64,000 bases of DNA, from contig JAYEVH010000262.1 of NCBI GenBank assembly GCA_036346255.1, positions 372,001 to 436,000 of the forward strand. The letters are read 5' to 3'. Every line of letters starts with the position of its first letter. Positions within the stretch are counted from its first letter, which is position 1. The position numbers and the translations under genes were made by a program. The DNA comes from Ampelocalamus luodianensis (taxonomy: Eukaryota; Streptophyta; Magnoliopsida; Poales; Poaceae). Of the stretch, positions 11,243 through 23,409 are shown one piece after another. The notes under the pieces were generated by a model. That model did not search any database and was not told the origin of the DNA. It saw only the letters and a program-made list of their open reading frames with translations.

Positions 11243-14066
11243 TGTAACGCCCAAATCTTCGAATCTTTTTGCAAGATCTTCAAGAGTGCAAGATCAAGGA
11301 TGTTCAAACTTCAAAGTTTGCCCAAAATGCTCAAGGATTCGGATTCCCCCCGAAATGCACCGAGCTTCTTCCCCGTTTCTCCCTAACCCTAGCCCTCCTC
11401 CCTACCCCTAGCCCTGCCGTCGCCATACCCCCGGCCGTGTCAACGCCTGGTCCTCCCTCACGCCGCGGCGTGCTAACTCCTCGAAAGCCGCCCTCGACCC
11501 GTCCCATCCCCGCTGCCCCGCCGCGCATCCTCGGCTCTCCCGCCGCTACCAAACGTCAACGGACGCCACCCTTCTTCCCGGACCCGAAGCCCCCTCCCTC
11601 GGCCTTTAAAAGCCCCGCCGCTCCCCCCCTTCTCCCTCCCCAAGCAAAACCCTAGCAAAAGGAAGAAGATCGGGAAGAAGGAGGAAGGAGCTGAACCTTA
11701 CCTCCTTCGCCGCCGTCGCCGCCGCCCCTAGCCGTGTCTCCCCTCCGTCGTCGTCGTCCTCCCCGTCGCCGTCGCCGCTTCCCCCCCCGAACCGAGCTCC
11801 TCCGCCTTCATCGTGCGCCGCCGCCCCTCTATCTCCCTTCTTCTCGCCTGGCAAAGCCTAACCCCTCGCCTCTCTCTTTCTCTTGCCACCAGTGGGCCAT
11901 GCACGCTTACGCCGGCATCCGCTCGCGGGCCAAAACGCGAGGCCACGGGGGCCGCGCGCGCTAAGCCGGGCGGGCCGAAAAATTGGCTTTGGGCCACTTG
12001 CGGTTTTCTTTTATTTGTGTTTTTTTCTTTCCCTTTTTCTTTTCTATTTCAAAAGAGAGGTTCAAATATTCTTTTCTCCCCCATTTTAGCTCCAAAAATT
12101 GCAAAGTTTGTTTCTAAAAATTTCTAAAATCCAGCCCTTTCTTTTGGTGCTAGTTTGATTTATTTTGGAGTTCATTTGATGAGTTATTGTTATTTATTTA
12201 ATTTGTTTGCTCGTTTGATTCTTTTCCGGTGCGATCGTTCGCGTAGAGTTCGGAGAAGCCGGAGACCCCCACTTCAATCAAGCTCAAGAATATCAAGATC
12301 ATCTAGCCGTAGACCCAAAGTAGTCGACACTTTGATCATATTGAACCTACATTTTATGCAAATTATGTTCTTTTAAATATCAAATTGCATGCTTTATTTC
12401 CTTATGCAAATGTATGTTAAATACCCTAAGGTAGTTAAATGCCATGTTGATGCTTTATTATTAATACACCATCCTTTGATAATTGAATTGCCGTACACCA
12501 TTGTCACCCTAGTAAATATTTGGTAACTATACTAGTTTAGGCTATACTTAAGCGCCATGCTAGTCTTGTTAAGTATCGGGTATTATCTACCCCATTCATC
12601 GTCTTTTGAAATGAACATGATTTTGGGCAGTCATTGGGTGTAAATGACCGGGATGGTTATGGTGTTGTATTTTCCCTACCTCTTAAAAACCCTAAGAATT
12701 GCTTATCACATCTGGGCGGATGGTATGATGGATGGTATGTTGGTGGGTGCTAATGCAGCCCAAGAAATGTTGGTTTGTGGATGGTATGTGGTATGAACGC
12801 CTGATGGTCCTTAAGGACTTAATCGTGATGACCTCCCAATGTAAACAATGACGACCACCTGCCTATAATGGTGTCGACTGCTAAATAATTTGTATCCGTT
12901 AGTATGAGTTGCACCAGGCAGATGACCCGCTACGCCATAAGCCTATGAGGCTATGGGTTAGGGTGTACGACTTACGGGTCTATGTGAGCGTAAGTCGTGT
13001 GGCGCAAGAGGGGGTCTGGGAAAGAGTTGACGGGTCTAAGTGAGCGTAACTCTTCTCAGGTGAAACCTTAGCGGGTGTAACAAATACTGGTGAATGCATT
13101 GTAAAGGCCTTGTGACGATCTCCCCTTGACTCACATGTCTACGGAAATATGTGTACATGTCAGGATGATTGTCTCTTGTGGGTAAAGTGTACAACCTCTG
13201 CAGAGTGTAATAAACTATTCGAATAGCCGTGCCCACGGTCATGGGTGGACATGGGATCTTACAAGAGTTAGTTCTGTTTATAAAACATTGTGGGCGGGAT
13301 AAAATGTGATGGGTCGCTGTGACCCTGGTTTTGGTTTTTCCTGGGTGGATGTACCCCAGTGATGTCAAGTGGTGGATGTAACCGCTATCAAAAAATAAGC
13401 ATGAGGTGGAGGTAACCTCTACTGTTATAAATATTGCACAAGTAATCTCTTTAACAAATGCAATTTGGTTAAAATGCTACGTGATAGGACTTTTAATATT
13501 GGTACTTTAATTATTGCTTTGTGCAAATAAATGAACCCGAGCCATCCTTGTTAAGCCTTGCATGTATAATATTGCATCGTGTGTTGGCTCGCGAGCACGG
13601 TAGTTGTGCTCATCCTCGCTCTTTCCCAACCCCAGAACCCGATCATGGAGACTACGTCTACTACGAGGACCGGGACGCCGAGGAGCAAGGACATGAAGAA
13701 GAGTAGCATAGTTCGTAGTCCGAGTCTCGCCATCGTTGGCTCCGTTGGTACGTGTACATCCTATATTATCCAAGCCTGGCTAATATCGGTCGTACACATG
13801 GTACTCCGATCGCTTACTGTGAGAGACTTGCTCACCCTTTGCTTCCGCTAACGCACTCTAGATTTTGTAATGAACTCATTTGGCCCGATCGCCCTTTTGT
13901 AAACTCGACCGACGTGGTCTATTTGAACTCTAATGCTTGTATTAATGCATGATTTGGTCTACGCGATGTATGAAATGATTCAAACAATGTGTACTGTGGG
14001 CGCTATCATCGATCCAGGAATAGCGCAGTTTTATCACGAGGATTCGATTACAAATCCGGTCCGACA
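11243..14066 (+). repeat. 5' LTR of the gypsy element (2824 bp)
   Basis: It starts TGTAACGCCC and ends GGTCCGACA. Its architecture is a short AT-rich head, a very GC-rich 700-bp segment (11340-11970) with a TTTAAAAG motif at 11605, a T-rich stretch, then a long segment with GGATGGTATG repeats (12715-12790). Compared with the 3' LTR it is almost identical in AT-rich segments but differs by dozens of 1-3 base indels in C/G-rich segments. The Pro/Arg-rich ORFs seen in the GC-rich part are by-products of base composition. Confidence 0.93.
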
Positions 14067-14085
14067 GAGCCGTATCGAGCATACG
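14067..14085 (+). other. Degenerate primer binding site region of the gypsy element
   Basis: Directly after the LTR the sequence reads GAGCCGTATCGAGCATACG. Grass gypsy elements normally have a site complementary to the 3' end of initiator tRNA-Met (TGGTATCAGAGC). Here TATC-GAGC is the same core with one base missing and the leading TGG lost. Confidence 0.5.
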
Positions 14086-15584
14086 ATCGTAGGAGCCTTA
14101 GTTAGATTGGTCGTTGCCTAAGGTCTTGAGTCTTATTTTGAAACCTAAGAAAAGCTTTGGCAAAAATATAGTGTATTTCTCGCTCTTACTTGTCATTCCT
14201 AGTTCTGTACTCATCCTACTTCACTTGGATTTATTCATTCTTGACTTCCTCTTGTTTTCAAAATTTTAGATGGTCGCTCAGTCACTCGGCGGCTCTTGGG
14301 ACTTTTTCTCTCACGGAGAAGACCTCGGAGGCTTCGTGGGGATTTTTCGCCACCGATGCAAGATTCTGGTTACTACCATCCGCCTATCTTCATGGGCCGG
14401 ATGACTCGTGTCTCGACCGAGACACTGGAGCATGGAGGTTTTCCTCTATGCTAGGAGGGTGAGTTCAATACTCACACCTTCAAGGTGAGCACCCCAGAGC
14501 CGTGCTTGGATGTCGTCCAGATGTGGCACGACTTGCCGCGTCTCGCTTGTGCGGATGCATGGAGACCTTCGCAGAGCTCGCCCTTCGCTTCCATCCGACT
14601 CTCCAGAAGGAGAGCTTTACCCGTGATCCGCCACGTCCGGCGGATGACCCGCACCTATCACATCGCTCCACTCACGCAGCCTTGTCGATCGCCCTACGCT
14701 TCGCCAACGTTGGCGAGATCGGACGCGCCGATTCCTCCTCACCAGCAGCCTACGAGCACTCGACACCCTCCGTGACAACATGTTCGAGATGATGAAGCCC
14801 ACCGCGAGGTAGAGCGGGAGAGACGCCGCTGCATTGCGCAGTTGGCCCGCTTTAGAGCCGCCGCTGCGCCGCCGCCTCGCCTCTGCTGCGCGCCTCTGCT
14901 GCACCGTCGTCGTCCCGCAACCGGTGCCAGCCGACGCTTTCCACTGAGGGCCCGCACCGCCACGGCGGCGCAAGAAAGTGCGTCCACCGCCGACCGCGAG
15001 CCTTGGAGAGTCCAGCGTGGGCCTCGCCCGATCGCCGCTGGATTCGACGAGTTCGACCGTGGCGCCACCTCGATCGCTCGCTTCGCCGACCATCATCGCG
15101 GCCGTTTCGATCCTCGTAATGGCGTACCACTTGTGGTGGTAAGCACCCATGAGGGGAGTAGTCAGGATAGCTAGGTTAACTAGCAGTGCTTGCTAGGTAG
15201 TCTTTTGTTTGCAAGCACTTTCTTTATCCACCTTTTGTAGGCGTTGTGTTTGTATCTCGTGTCATGGCTTTGCATGGCCTATATGTTGTGTCTTAGGAGT
15301 CATGTAACACTTACCCCCCCCCCTTAATATTAATGAATTGTAGCCATTCGGGCTTTGTTTCGCATTTGTGTTGTTGGTTCAATTTGATTTCTTTCTTCTG
15401 TGTGTGCCTTAGAGGCGGTGAACCTCATATACTACCCCTCTCTAGTTCTAAGCCTTAGTGTTTCTTGGATGGCACCAAGGAGAGTGCTTGCCCAGTCAGT
15501 GGTGCTTTCGCGGCCGTGGAAGAGGCGTGGCTATGGCCGTGGTCGTGGACAAGACCTACCTCCCCACCGCTTGAGCATCCAACA
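14086..15584 (+). other. Leader region of the gypsy element with degraded coding-like GC-rich block
   Basis: Between the PBS and gag lies about 1.5 kb. From 14270 to 15150 it is GC-rich and contains pieces of open frame (for example from 14842 and 14485), none matching a family I know. Long-LTR rice gypsy elements often have an extra ORF or long leader here. A C-run of 10 lies at 15316-15325. Confidence 0.4.
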
Positions 15585-18500
15585 ATGGCACAAGTTATGC
15601 AACAACAAGCCCAAATCCTTCAAGCCTTGCTCGCTAATCAACAAGCAGGGAGCGACCGGTCGCCACTCTAAGTGGCGATTTCCTCGAGACAAGACCTCTT
15701 ACCTTTGCCTCGCAGATGAACCCCACAAGCGTAAGATTGGCTCGGGGATACCGAGAAGAAGCTCCGCCAGCCCGATGCTCGAGGAAGACAAGGTGGACTT
15801 TGCCACTCACCGCTTGAAAGGAGCCGCGCTTGGTGGGAAAACTACCGCATTGCTCAAGGTGGTGAAAGCCCGAGCGTGGAGAAGAAGAGCCGGCAGCGGC
15901 ATCCGCCATCGGAGATCGCAGATCTCGCCTTTGTTGAAGCAATTGTGGAAAGGCTGGTGGACGAGCCCGCACCGCATGGCGCCAATCTCCGAGCGAGTTC
16001 AAGATCGCCAGGACTAACTTTGTACCTTTGGTACAATGAGGCTAAAGAAGAATGAGTTTAGAACTCTCAAGCAAGGTCAAATGATGATCAATGAATATCT
16101 AACCAAGTTTAACCACTTGCTCGCTACGCTCCCGTGGCGTAGGCGATGAAGAAGAGAAGATAGACCGCTTTGTGGAAGGAATGCGTGGAGACATGAGAAG
16201 CCGACTTATCCTCCATGATTTCCTAGCTTCCACCACTTGATCAACAAAGCCCTCGTCTTTGAAAACGAAGAAGATTGCGGAAGTTAGCCGCAAGAGAAAG
16301 ATGGTATTCGAAGCCGCAAGGTGGCTTTCCTCATAAGTCAACATTCCTCGGCAACTCATCTTTTAAGCCGGTGTAGTTTCTCCACAAGGAACTCAAGCCC
16401 CACCCAGCGTACCAATGGGAATGGTTTCGCATCATTCGTCCCACGGACACTGCAACAAGCAACCCAAAGAAGCTCATCTCCATTGTTTCCATCAGGTGAG
16501 AGGGCACTTCGCCAATCGATGCCCTCAACGTCGAACACTCCCGCAAGTTCAACTCAGAGCCGCACGGCTCAAGGTCAAACATCGCTCAGCAGAACCATCG
16601 GGCCGCAAGCACCTAGATCTACCTCGACACCAAATCGCGCCATGTGAACCATGTCACACCGAGGAGGCTCGAGAAGCTACAGGAGTTCTAATGGGCACGT
16701 TCTCTGTTAAATCGATCAAAGACAAGTTTTGTTTGATTCTCGAGCTTCGCATTCTTTCATATCAAGAAAATTTGTTGAAAGGCTTAAGTTGCCAACCTTT
16801 AAGCTAAAGAAACCCGTGGTACTTAGTTCACCGGGGACCCTTGACTACCATCTTAGTAAGTCCAGAGTAGAGATTGCTATGGAAAATTCTGGATTCTAGC
16901 AAACCTCTTAGTGCTTCATCCCAAACTCGGATATCATCCTAGGATGGATTGGTTGGCCCGATACCAAGAAATGATAGATCGTACCACGGAAGGTGGTACT
17001 CACCAAAAACCCGGGTACCACAATCAGGGTTAATATAGACCGCTCCTCAGGTTTGGATCGTACCATCCATAACCTCGAGAAGGTGACTCTGGAAACAACA
17101 CCTGTAGTTCAAGATTACCCGGAAGTTTTTCCAGAAGAATTGCCTGGCATGCCACCAGACCGAGACATAGAATTCGTGATCAACCTAAAGCCAGGAACAG
17201 CCCCAATTGCCAAGAGGCCATATAGGATGGCAGTTGATGAGCTTGAAGAGCTTAAGGTACAAATGGAAGAATTACAGGAAAAAGGATTTATTAGACCTAG
17301 CTCATCCCCCTGGGGTTCGCCAGTACTTTTTGTAAAGAAAAAGGATGGCACCGCCAGATTGTGTGTGGATTACAGAGCCCTCAATGAGGTGACCATAAAG
17401 AACAAGTACCCCTTGCCCCGCATTGATGATCTATTCGACCAACTGTCAGGAGCAACAGTGTTCTCCAAGATAGACCTAAGGTCAGGATATCATCAGGTTA
17501 AGATCAGGGCTGAGGACATCCCTAAGACAGCTTTTACCACCCGGTATGGTCTATATGAGTTTACGGTTATGTCGTTTGGCTTGACCAATGCGCCAGCCTA
17601 CTTCATGAACCTTATGAACAAAGTATTCATGGAATACCTGGATAAGTTTGTTGTCGTGTTCATCGACGACATCTTAATCTACTCCAAGACTAATGAGGAA
17701 CATCTTTGAACATCCGCATTTGGTCCCTGGAGAAGCTTAAAGAACATCGGTTGTATGCCAAGTACAAGCAAGTGTGAATTTTGGCTTCAAGAGATCGATT
17801 TCTCGGACATATCGATCCATTTGGAGGAGTCGCAGTTGACCCATCCAAAGTAGAAACCGTGTTGGGATGGAAACAACCAACCTCGATGACCGAAGTGCGT
17901 AGTTTTCTGGAATGGTGGATACTACAGACGCTTCATTGAAGGATTCTCCAAACTATCGCACCAATGACCCACCGCTCAAGAAGGAGAGGAAGTGCGAATG
18001 GATGTAAGCTTGTGAAAAGAGTTTCCAAGAGTTGAAGAAGTTAACCATCGCACCGTGTTAGTCTTGCCGGACATACACAAGGACTTTGAAGTCTATTGTG
18101 ATGCTTCGCGCTAAGGTCTTGGCTGCGACTTATGCAAGGAGGAAAAGTCGTGGCATATGCGTCCGCATAACTCCGCCACATGAAGACAACTATCCAACCC
18201 ATGATTTGGAGTTAGCAAACGTAGTGCATGCCCTAAAGATTTAGCGGCATTACTTGATTGGAAATCATTGTAATATCTATACGGACCACAAGAGTCTTAA
18301 GTACATTTTCACCTGCATGGACCTCAACCTCCGACAAAGGAGATGGTTAGAACTGACAGGATTACGACTTGGATGTTCATTACCATCCCGAAAGGCCAAT
18401 GTAGTGGCCGATGCATTAGCCGTAAGTCCCTTTGCAAAAATGTTATGGTTCAAGAGTATCAACTTCGAGCTTTGCAAGGAATTAGAGGCACTTAACCTCG

Positions 18501-19940
18501 AGTTAGTAGAACAAGGCACCTTAGCGCCTATGGAAGTTCAACCAACCTTAGAAGAACAAGTCAAGACCGCTCGTAAAGGACACCGGAGTTCATAAATTTA
18601 AACACCTCATGGCCAAAGGAAAGGCCTCAAAGATGGTGGAAGACCAACAAGGAATCCTATGGTATGGGAAACGTCTCTTGTTCCCCACCAAAAGGAGCTC
18701 AAAGAATTGATTCTAAAAGAAGCCCATAGCTCAAAGATATACCATACACCTGTGCAGCACCAAGATGTATCAAGATATGAAGATTCTATATTGGTGGCGC
18801 GAATGAAAAGGACATCGCCGAGTTCGTAGCTTGTTGCGATGTGTGCCAACGGATCAAGGCGAGAACATCGAGAGACCCGCAGATTGCGCAACCACTTCAA
18901 ATCCTCGGTGGAAGTGGGAAGAAATTGGAATGGATTTCATTACGGTCCGCGAGAACCAAGACCGGATATGATTCCGTATGGGTCATAGTGGATGATTAAC
19001 CAAAGTTGCCCATTTCATCCCCGTGAAGACCACCTACAAGGGAGATAAATTAGCCGAGTTATACATGGCTCGTATTGTATGTCCGCATGGAGTACCCAAG
19101 AGGATAGTCTCGGATCGAGGTTCTCGATTTACCTCGCATTTACGGGCTAGTCTACATGATGCACTTGAACTCACTTAAACTTCATGACAGATATCATCCT
19201 CGATCGATGGGCGAGACAGAAAGGGTAAATCGATTCTTGAAGACATGCTCGGGCTTGTGCTTTAGAGTTTACCGTGGACCGGGAGAGATGTCTACCGTAT
19301 GCACTTCGCCTACAACAACGATTACCAATCCAGTTTGAAAATGTCCCGTTTGAAGCACTCTATGGGAGAAAATGCGAACTCCCTTGCATTGGTCGAATCA
19401 GAGAAGGTTATATCTTCGACCGATACTCAAGCAAGCGTAAGAGAAAGTCGATTGATCGAGAGATCGCCTACAAGCTGCTCAATCCGCATGAAAAGTTATG
19501 CCGACAACCGTCGTAGAGAGTTAACTTTCGGTTGGAGATCATGTATATCTCAAAGTGTCACCCTTCGCGGAATGCGGAGGTTTAAAGTGAAAGGCAAGCT
19601 TGCGCCAAGATACATAGGCCTGTTCCCAATCACGCTGCGTGGAGAGGTAGCATATCAACTGGAATTACCAGAAATTTGTCGATGTCCACAATGTGTTCCA
19701 TGTTTCTCACTCAAGAAATGCCTCAGTACCGTAAGAGCAAGCTCCAATTGAAACCATTGCACTCCGAGAAAGACTTGTCGATCCGAACATCCGATCAAGA
19801 TTCTTGATGTCGTGGAGAAGCAAACAAGGCGCCGATCATCCGCTATGCAAAGTGCAATGGAGCAACCACTCGAGAGAGAGGCCACGTGGGAGCGTGAAGA
19901 TCACCGAAGTTGGATTACCCCTACCTGTTCTCTGAGGAGC
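15585..19940 (+). pseudogene. gag-pol polyprotein gene of the gypsy element, multiply frameshifted
   Basis: Gag: TMAQVMQQQAQILQALLANQ near 15585-15645, VDFATHRLKGAA near 15796, and a damaged zinc knuckle reading GHFANRCPQ near 16502-16528. The aspartic protease block (16690-16860) keeps VLMGTFSV and a disrupted Asp-Ser core. Reverse transcriptase is open for 238 codons at 16993-17706. RNase H pieces (17890-18440) include YTDHKSLKYIF. Integrase pieces (18720-19500) include WNGF, RIVSDRG in another frame, and ERVNRFL. The C-terminal segment KGKLAPRYIGLFPITLRGEV is at 19590-19650. Frames shift repeatedly by 1-2 bases between these blocks. No full polyprotein can be translated from this sequence. 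Confidence 0.85.
16993..17709 (+). pseudogene. Reverse transcriptase domain fragment (open) of the gypsy pol
   Basis: This is the longest undamaged piece of the element. In order it shows the upstream VFPEELPGMPPDRDIEFVI, then RPYRMAVDELEELK, SSPWGSPVLFVKKKDG, LCVDYRALNEVTIKNKYPLP, FSKIDLRSGYHQVKI, FGLTNAPAYFMNLMN and the catalytic FIDDILIYSK (the YxDD-type box, here FIDD as usual in gypsy). The frame is lost directly after NEEHL, where the next conserved block resumes in other frames. The function in an intact element is copying RNA to cDNA. Confidence 0.9.
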
Positions 19941-19965
19941 TCGAATCTCGGGGTCGAGATTCTTT

Positions 19966-19982
19966 TTAAGGTGGGTAGGTTT
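19966..19982 (+). other. Candidate polypurine tract of the gypsy element
   Basis: The sequence directly before the 3' LTR, AAGGTGGGTAGGTT, is purine-rich with T interruptions. Its position supports a plus-strand priming site, though it is weaker than usual. Confidence 0.5.
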
Positions 19983-22811
19983 TGTAACGCCCAAATCTTC
20001 GAATCTTTTTGCAAGATCTTCAAGAGTGCAAGATCAAGGATGTTCAAACTTCAAAGTTTGCCCAAAATGCTCAAGGATTCGGATTCCCCCCGAAATGCAC
20101 CGAGCTTCTTTCCCGTTTCTCCCTAACCCTAGCCCTCCTCCCTACCCCCCCTAGCCCTACCGTCGCCATACCCCCGGCCGTGTCAACGCCTCGGTCCTCC
20201 GCCCCCACCGGCCGTGCCAACGCCCGGAAAGCCGCGCCCTCGACCCGTCCCATCCCCGCTGCCCCGCCGCGCATCCTCGGCTCTCCCGCCGCTACCAAAC
20301 GTCAACGGACGCCACCCTTCTTCCGGACCAAGCCCTCCTCGGCCTTTAAAAGCCCCGCTCCCTTTCTCCTCCCCAAGCAAAACCCTAGCAAAAGGAAGAA
20401 GATCGGGAAGAAGGAGGAAGGAGCTGAACCTTACCTCCTTCGCCGCCGCCGCCGCCGCCCCTAGCCGTGTCTCCCCTCCGTCGTCGTCGTCCTCCCGCCG
20501 CGTGCCGCTTCCCCCAACCGAGCTCCTCCGCTTCATCGTGCGCGCCGCCCTCTATCTCCTTCTCTCTCTCGCCTACCGAAGCCCTAACCCCCCCTCGCCT
20601 CTCTCTTTCTCTCGGCTGCCACCCGTGGGCCGCACGCACGCCTTGGGCCGCTCCGCGCCGGGCCAAAACGCGAGGCCACGGGCCGCACGCGCCGCTAGCC
20701 GGGCCGGGCCGAAAAATTGGCTTTGGGCCACTTGCGGTTTTCTTTTATTTGTGTTTTTCTTTCCCTTTTTCTTTTCTATTTCAAAAGAGAGGTTCAAATA
20801 TTCTTTTCTCCCCCATTTTAGCTCCAAAAATTGCAAAGTTTGTTTCTAAAAATTTCTAAAATCCAGCCCTTTCTTTTGGTGCTAGTTTGATTTATTTTGG
20901 AGTTCATTTGATGAGTTATTGTTATTTATTTAATTTGTTTGCTCGTTTGATTCTTTTCCGGTGCGATCGTTCGCGTAGAGTTCGGAGAAGCCGGAGACCC
21001 CCACTTCGATCAAGCTCAAGAATATCAAGATCATCTAGCCGTAGACCCAGGCGAGTCGACACTTTGATCATATTGAACCTACATTTTATGCAAATTATGT
21101 TCTTTTAAATATCAAATTGCATGCTTTATTTCCCTTATGCAAATGTATGTTAAATACCCTAAGGTAGTTAAATGCCATGTTGATGCTTTATTATTAATAC
21201 ACCATCCTTTGATAATTGAATTGCCGTACACCATTGTCACCCTAGTAAATATTTGGTAACTATACTAGTTTAGGCTATACTTAAGCGCCATGCTAGTCTT
21301 GCTTAAGTATCGGGGTATTATCTACCCCATTCATCGTCTTTTGAAATGAACATGATTTTGGGCAGTCATTGGGTGTAAATGACCGGGATGGTTATGGTGT
21401 TGTATTTTCCCTACCTCTTAAAAACCCTAAGAATTGCTTATCACATCTGGGCGGATGGTATGATGGATGGTATGTTGGTGGGTGCTAATGCAGCCCAAGA
21501 AATGTTGGTTTGTGGATGGTATGTGGTATGAACCGCCCAGATGGTCCTTAAGGACTTAATCCTGTGATGACCTCCCAATGTAAAACAGACGACCACTGTC
21601 TATAATGGTGTCGACTGCTAAATAATTTGTATCCGTTAGTATGAGTTGCACGAGCAGATGACCGCACGCCATAAGCCTATGAGGCTATGGGTTGGGGTGT
21701 ACGACTTACTGGTCTATGTGAGCGTAAGTCGTGTGGCGCAAGAGGGGTGCGGGAAAGAGTTGACGGTCTAAGTGAGCGTAACTCTTCTCGGTGAAACCTT
21801 AGCGGTGTAACAAATCTGGTGAATGCATTGTAAAGGCCTTGTGACGATCTCCCTTGACTCACATGTCTACGGAAATATGTGTACATGTCGATGATTGTCT
21901 CTTGTGGGTAAGTGTACAACCTCTGCAGAGTGTAATAAACTATTCGAATAGCCGTGCCTACGGTCATGGGTGGACATGGGATCTTACAAGAGTTAGTTCT
22001 GTTTATAAAACATTGTGGGCGGATAAAATGTGATGGGTCATTGTGACCTCGGTTTTGGTTTTTCTGGGTGGATGTACCCGCTGATGTCAAGTGGTGGATG
22101 TAACCGCTATCAAAAATAAGCATGAGGTGGAGGTAACCTCTCGTTATAAATATTGCACAAGTAATCTCTTTAACAAATGCAATTTGGTTAAAATGCTACG
22201 TGATAGGACTTTTAATATTGGTACTTTAATTATTGCTTTGTGCAAATAAATGAACCCGAGCCATCCTTGTTAAGCCTTGCATGTATAATATTGCATCTTG
22301 TGTGTTGGCTCGCGAGCACGGTAGTTGTGCTCATCCTCGCTCTTTCCCCCAACCCCCAGAACCCGCAGATCATGGAGACTACGTCTACTACGAGGACCAG
22401 GACGCCGAGGAGCAAGGACATGAAGAAGAGTAGCATAGTTCCGTAGTCCGAGTCTCGCCTCACCGTTGGCTCGTTGGTACTCGTGTACATCCTATATTAT
22501 CCAAGCTCTGGCTAATATCGGTCGTACACATGGTACTCCAGTCGCTTGCCTGTGGAGAGACTTGCTCTACCCCTTTTGCTTCCGCTAACGTACTCGAGAT
22601 TTTGTAATGAACTCATTTGGCCTGATCGGCCCTTTTGTAAACTCGACCCGACGTGGTCTATTTGAACTCTAATGCTTGTATTAATGCATGATTTGGTCTA
22701 CGCGATGTATGAAATGATTCAGCAATGTGTACTGTGGGCGCTATCTACTGATCCAGGGAATAGCGCAGTTTTATCACAGAGGATTCTGGATTACGAAATC
22801 CGGGTCCGACA
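19983..22811 (+). repeat. 3' LTR of the gypsy element (2829 bp)
   Basis: It begins TGTAACGCCC and ends GGTCCGACA directly before CATGG. The domain order matches the 5' LTR. Many small indels separate the two copies, mostly in C/G-rich or CAG/CTG/CCGG contexts, while long AT-rich tracts such as 20720-20960 are almost base-for-base the same. Confidence 0.93.
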
Positions 22812-22816
22812 CATGG
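22812..22816. repeat. Target site duplication CATGG, right copy
   Basis: Exact match to 11238-11242. Confidence 0.92.
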
Positions 22817-23404
22817 TAGATTGGGTCTTGGTATGACACTTGGAAAAGTTGAACAACAATGTAGCCACATGTTGTGATGCTAAAGCAAAGGAAAAAAGGA
22901 TAAGGGTCAATAAGTTCCTTACATAAATAAATACTTCATGCTGCATATACCTCATTGATGAGATTACTACAGCTTCACATAAACTATAATTGTAGATCAT
23001 ATTACTTAAGAGAGCAGCTATTCTCTCGAGCAGGAAGGTGCCTCCCACGTATGAATCAAACATAATCCTGGGGGAACCTACTCTTAGAGTGAAGCATTAA
23101 ATAATATTCCTATATATACAGTAGGAAAATTTATTCATCTTATACCTAACATGAAGCACTACAAGCTACAAATCATGCTTGCATAAATTACAACAAACAT
23201 CTGGTGGTAATAATTTATCAGCATGGAAAAGATTCATTGTTTGGTTAGCAGATAACAAGGTGATTACAGTATTTGATAGGCGGCAGCAAATACTAATTAC
23301 ACCTTATGCTTAATGTACATGCAGGAAGTGTTGTGACAAGTAATGCAGTAAAATCAAAGTCGAAAGAACCAGAAGAATCCAAATGTTATGTAGTAATCAA
23401 CTAA
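22817..23404 (-). other. AT-rich flank, possibly 3' part of the DUF1475-type gene
   Basis: The stretch lies between the gypsy element and a solo LTR. On the minus strand a short open stretch near 22920-23063 reads MFDSYVGGTFLLERIAALLS, which could be an exon, but I do not recognise it. By position it should hold the last exons of the minus-strand membrane protein gene; I could not identify the expected 'ATCAYIVK' exon here. Confidence 0.25.
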
Positions 23405-23409
23405 GATGC
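23405..23409. repeat. Target site duplication GATGC, left copy, of the gypsy solo LTR
   Basis: Matches 26418-26422 exactly. Confidence 0.88.

Larger units (their letters stand above)
11243..22811 (+). mobile_element. Complete Ty3/gypsy LTR retrotransposon (11.6 kb) with long LTRs
   Basis: Two LTRs of about 2.8 kb flank an internal region of about 5.9 kb, all between 5-bp CATGG duplications. The order gag, protease, reverse transcriptase, RNase H, integrase identifies Ty3/gypsy. The pol sequence and long GC-rich LTRs suggest the Tekay/Del-type or RIRE3/RIRE8-type rice lineages; the exact family is not certain. Most of the internal coding region is frameshifted every 30-150 bases, yet the LTRs are near-identical in AT-rich parts, so the insertion looks young despite its wrecked frames. 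Confidence 0.92.

Noticed and set aside
11390..11415. CCCTAACCCTAG run as interstitial telomere sequence
   Set aside because: Only two imperfect units are present and they are part of the LTR, repeated at 20122 and, in altered form, near 23540.
11269..12127. Pro/Arg-rich ORFs of up to 128 codons in the first gypsy LTR, with parallels at 20009-20859 and 23383-24358
   Set aside because: They lie wholly within LTRs, occur in all frames of the GC-rich block and differ between LTR copies by frame-changing indels.
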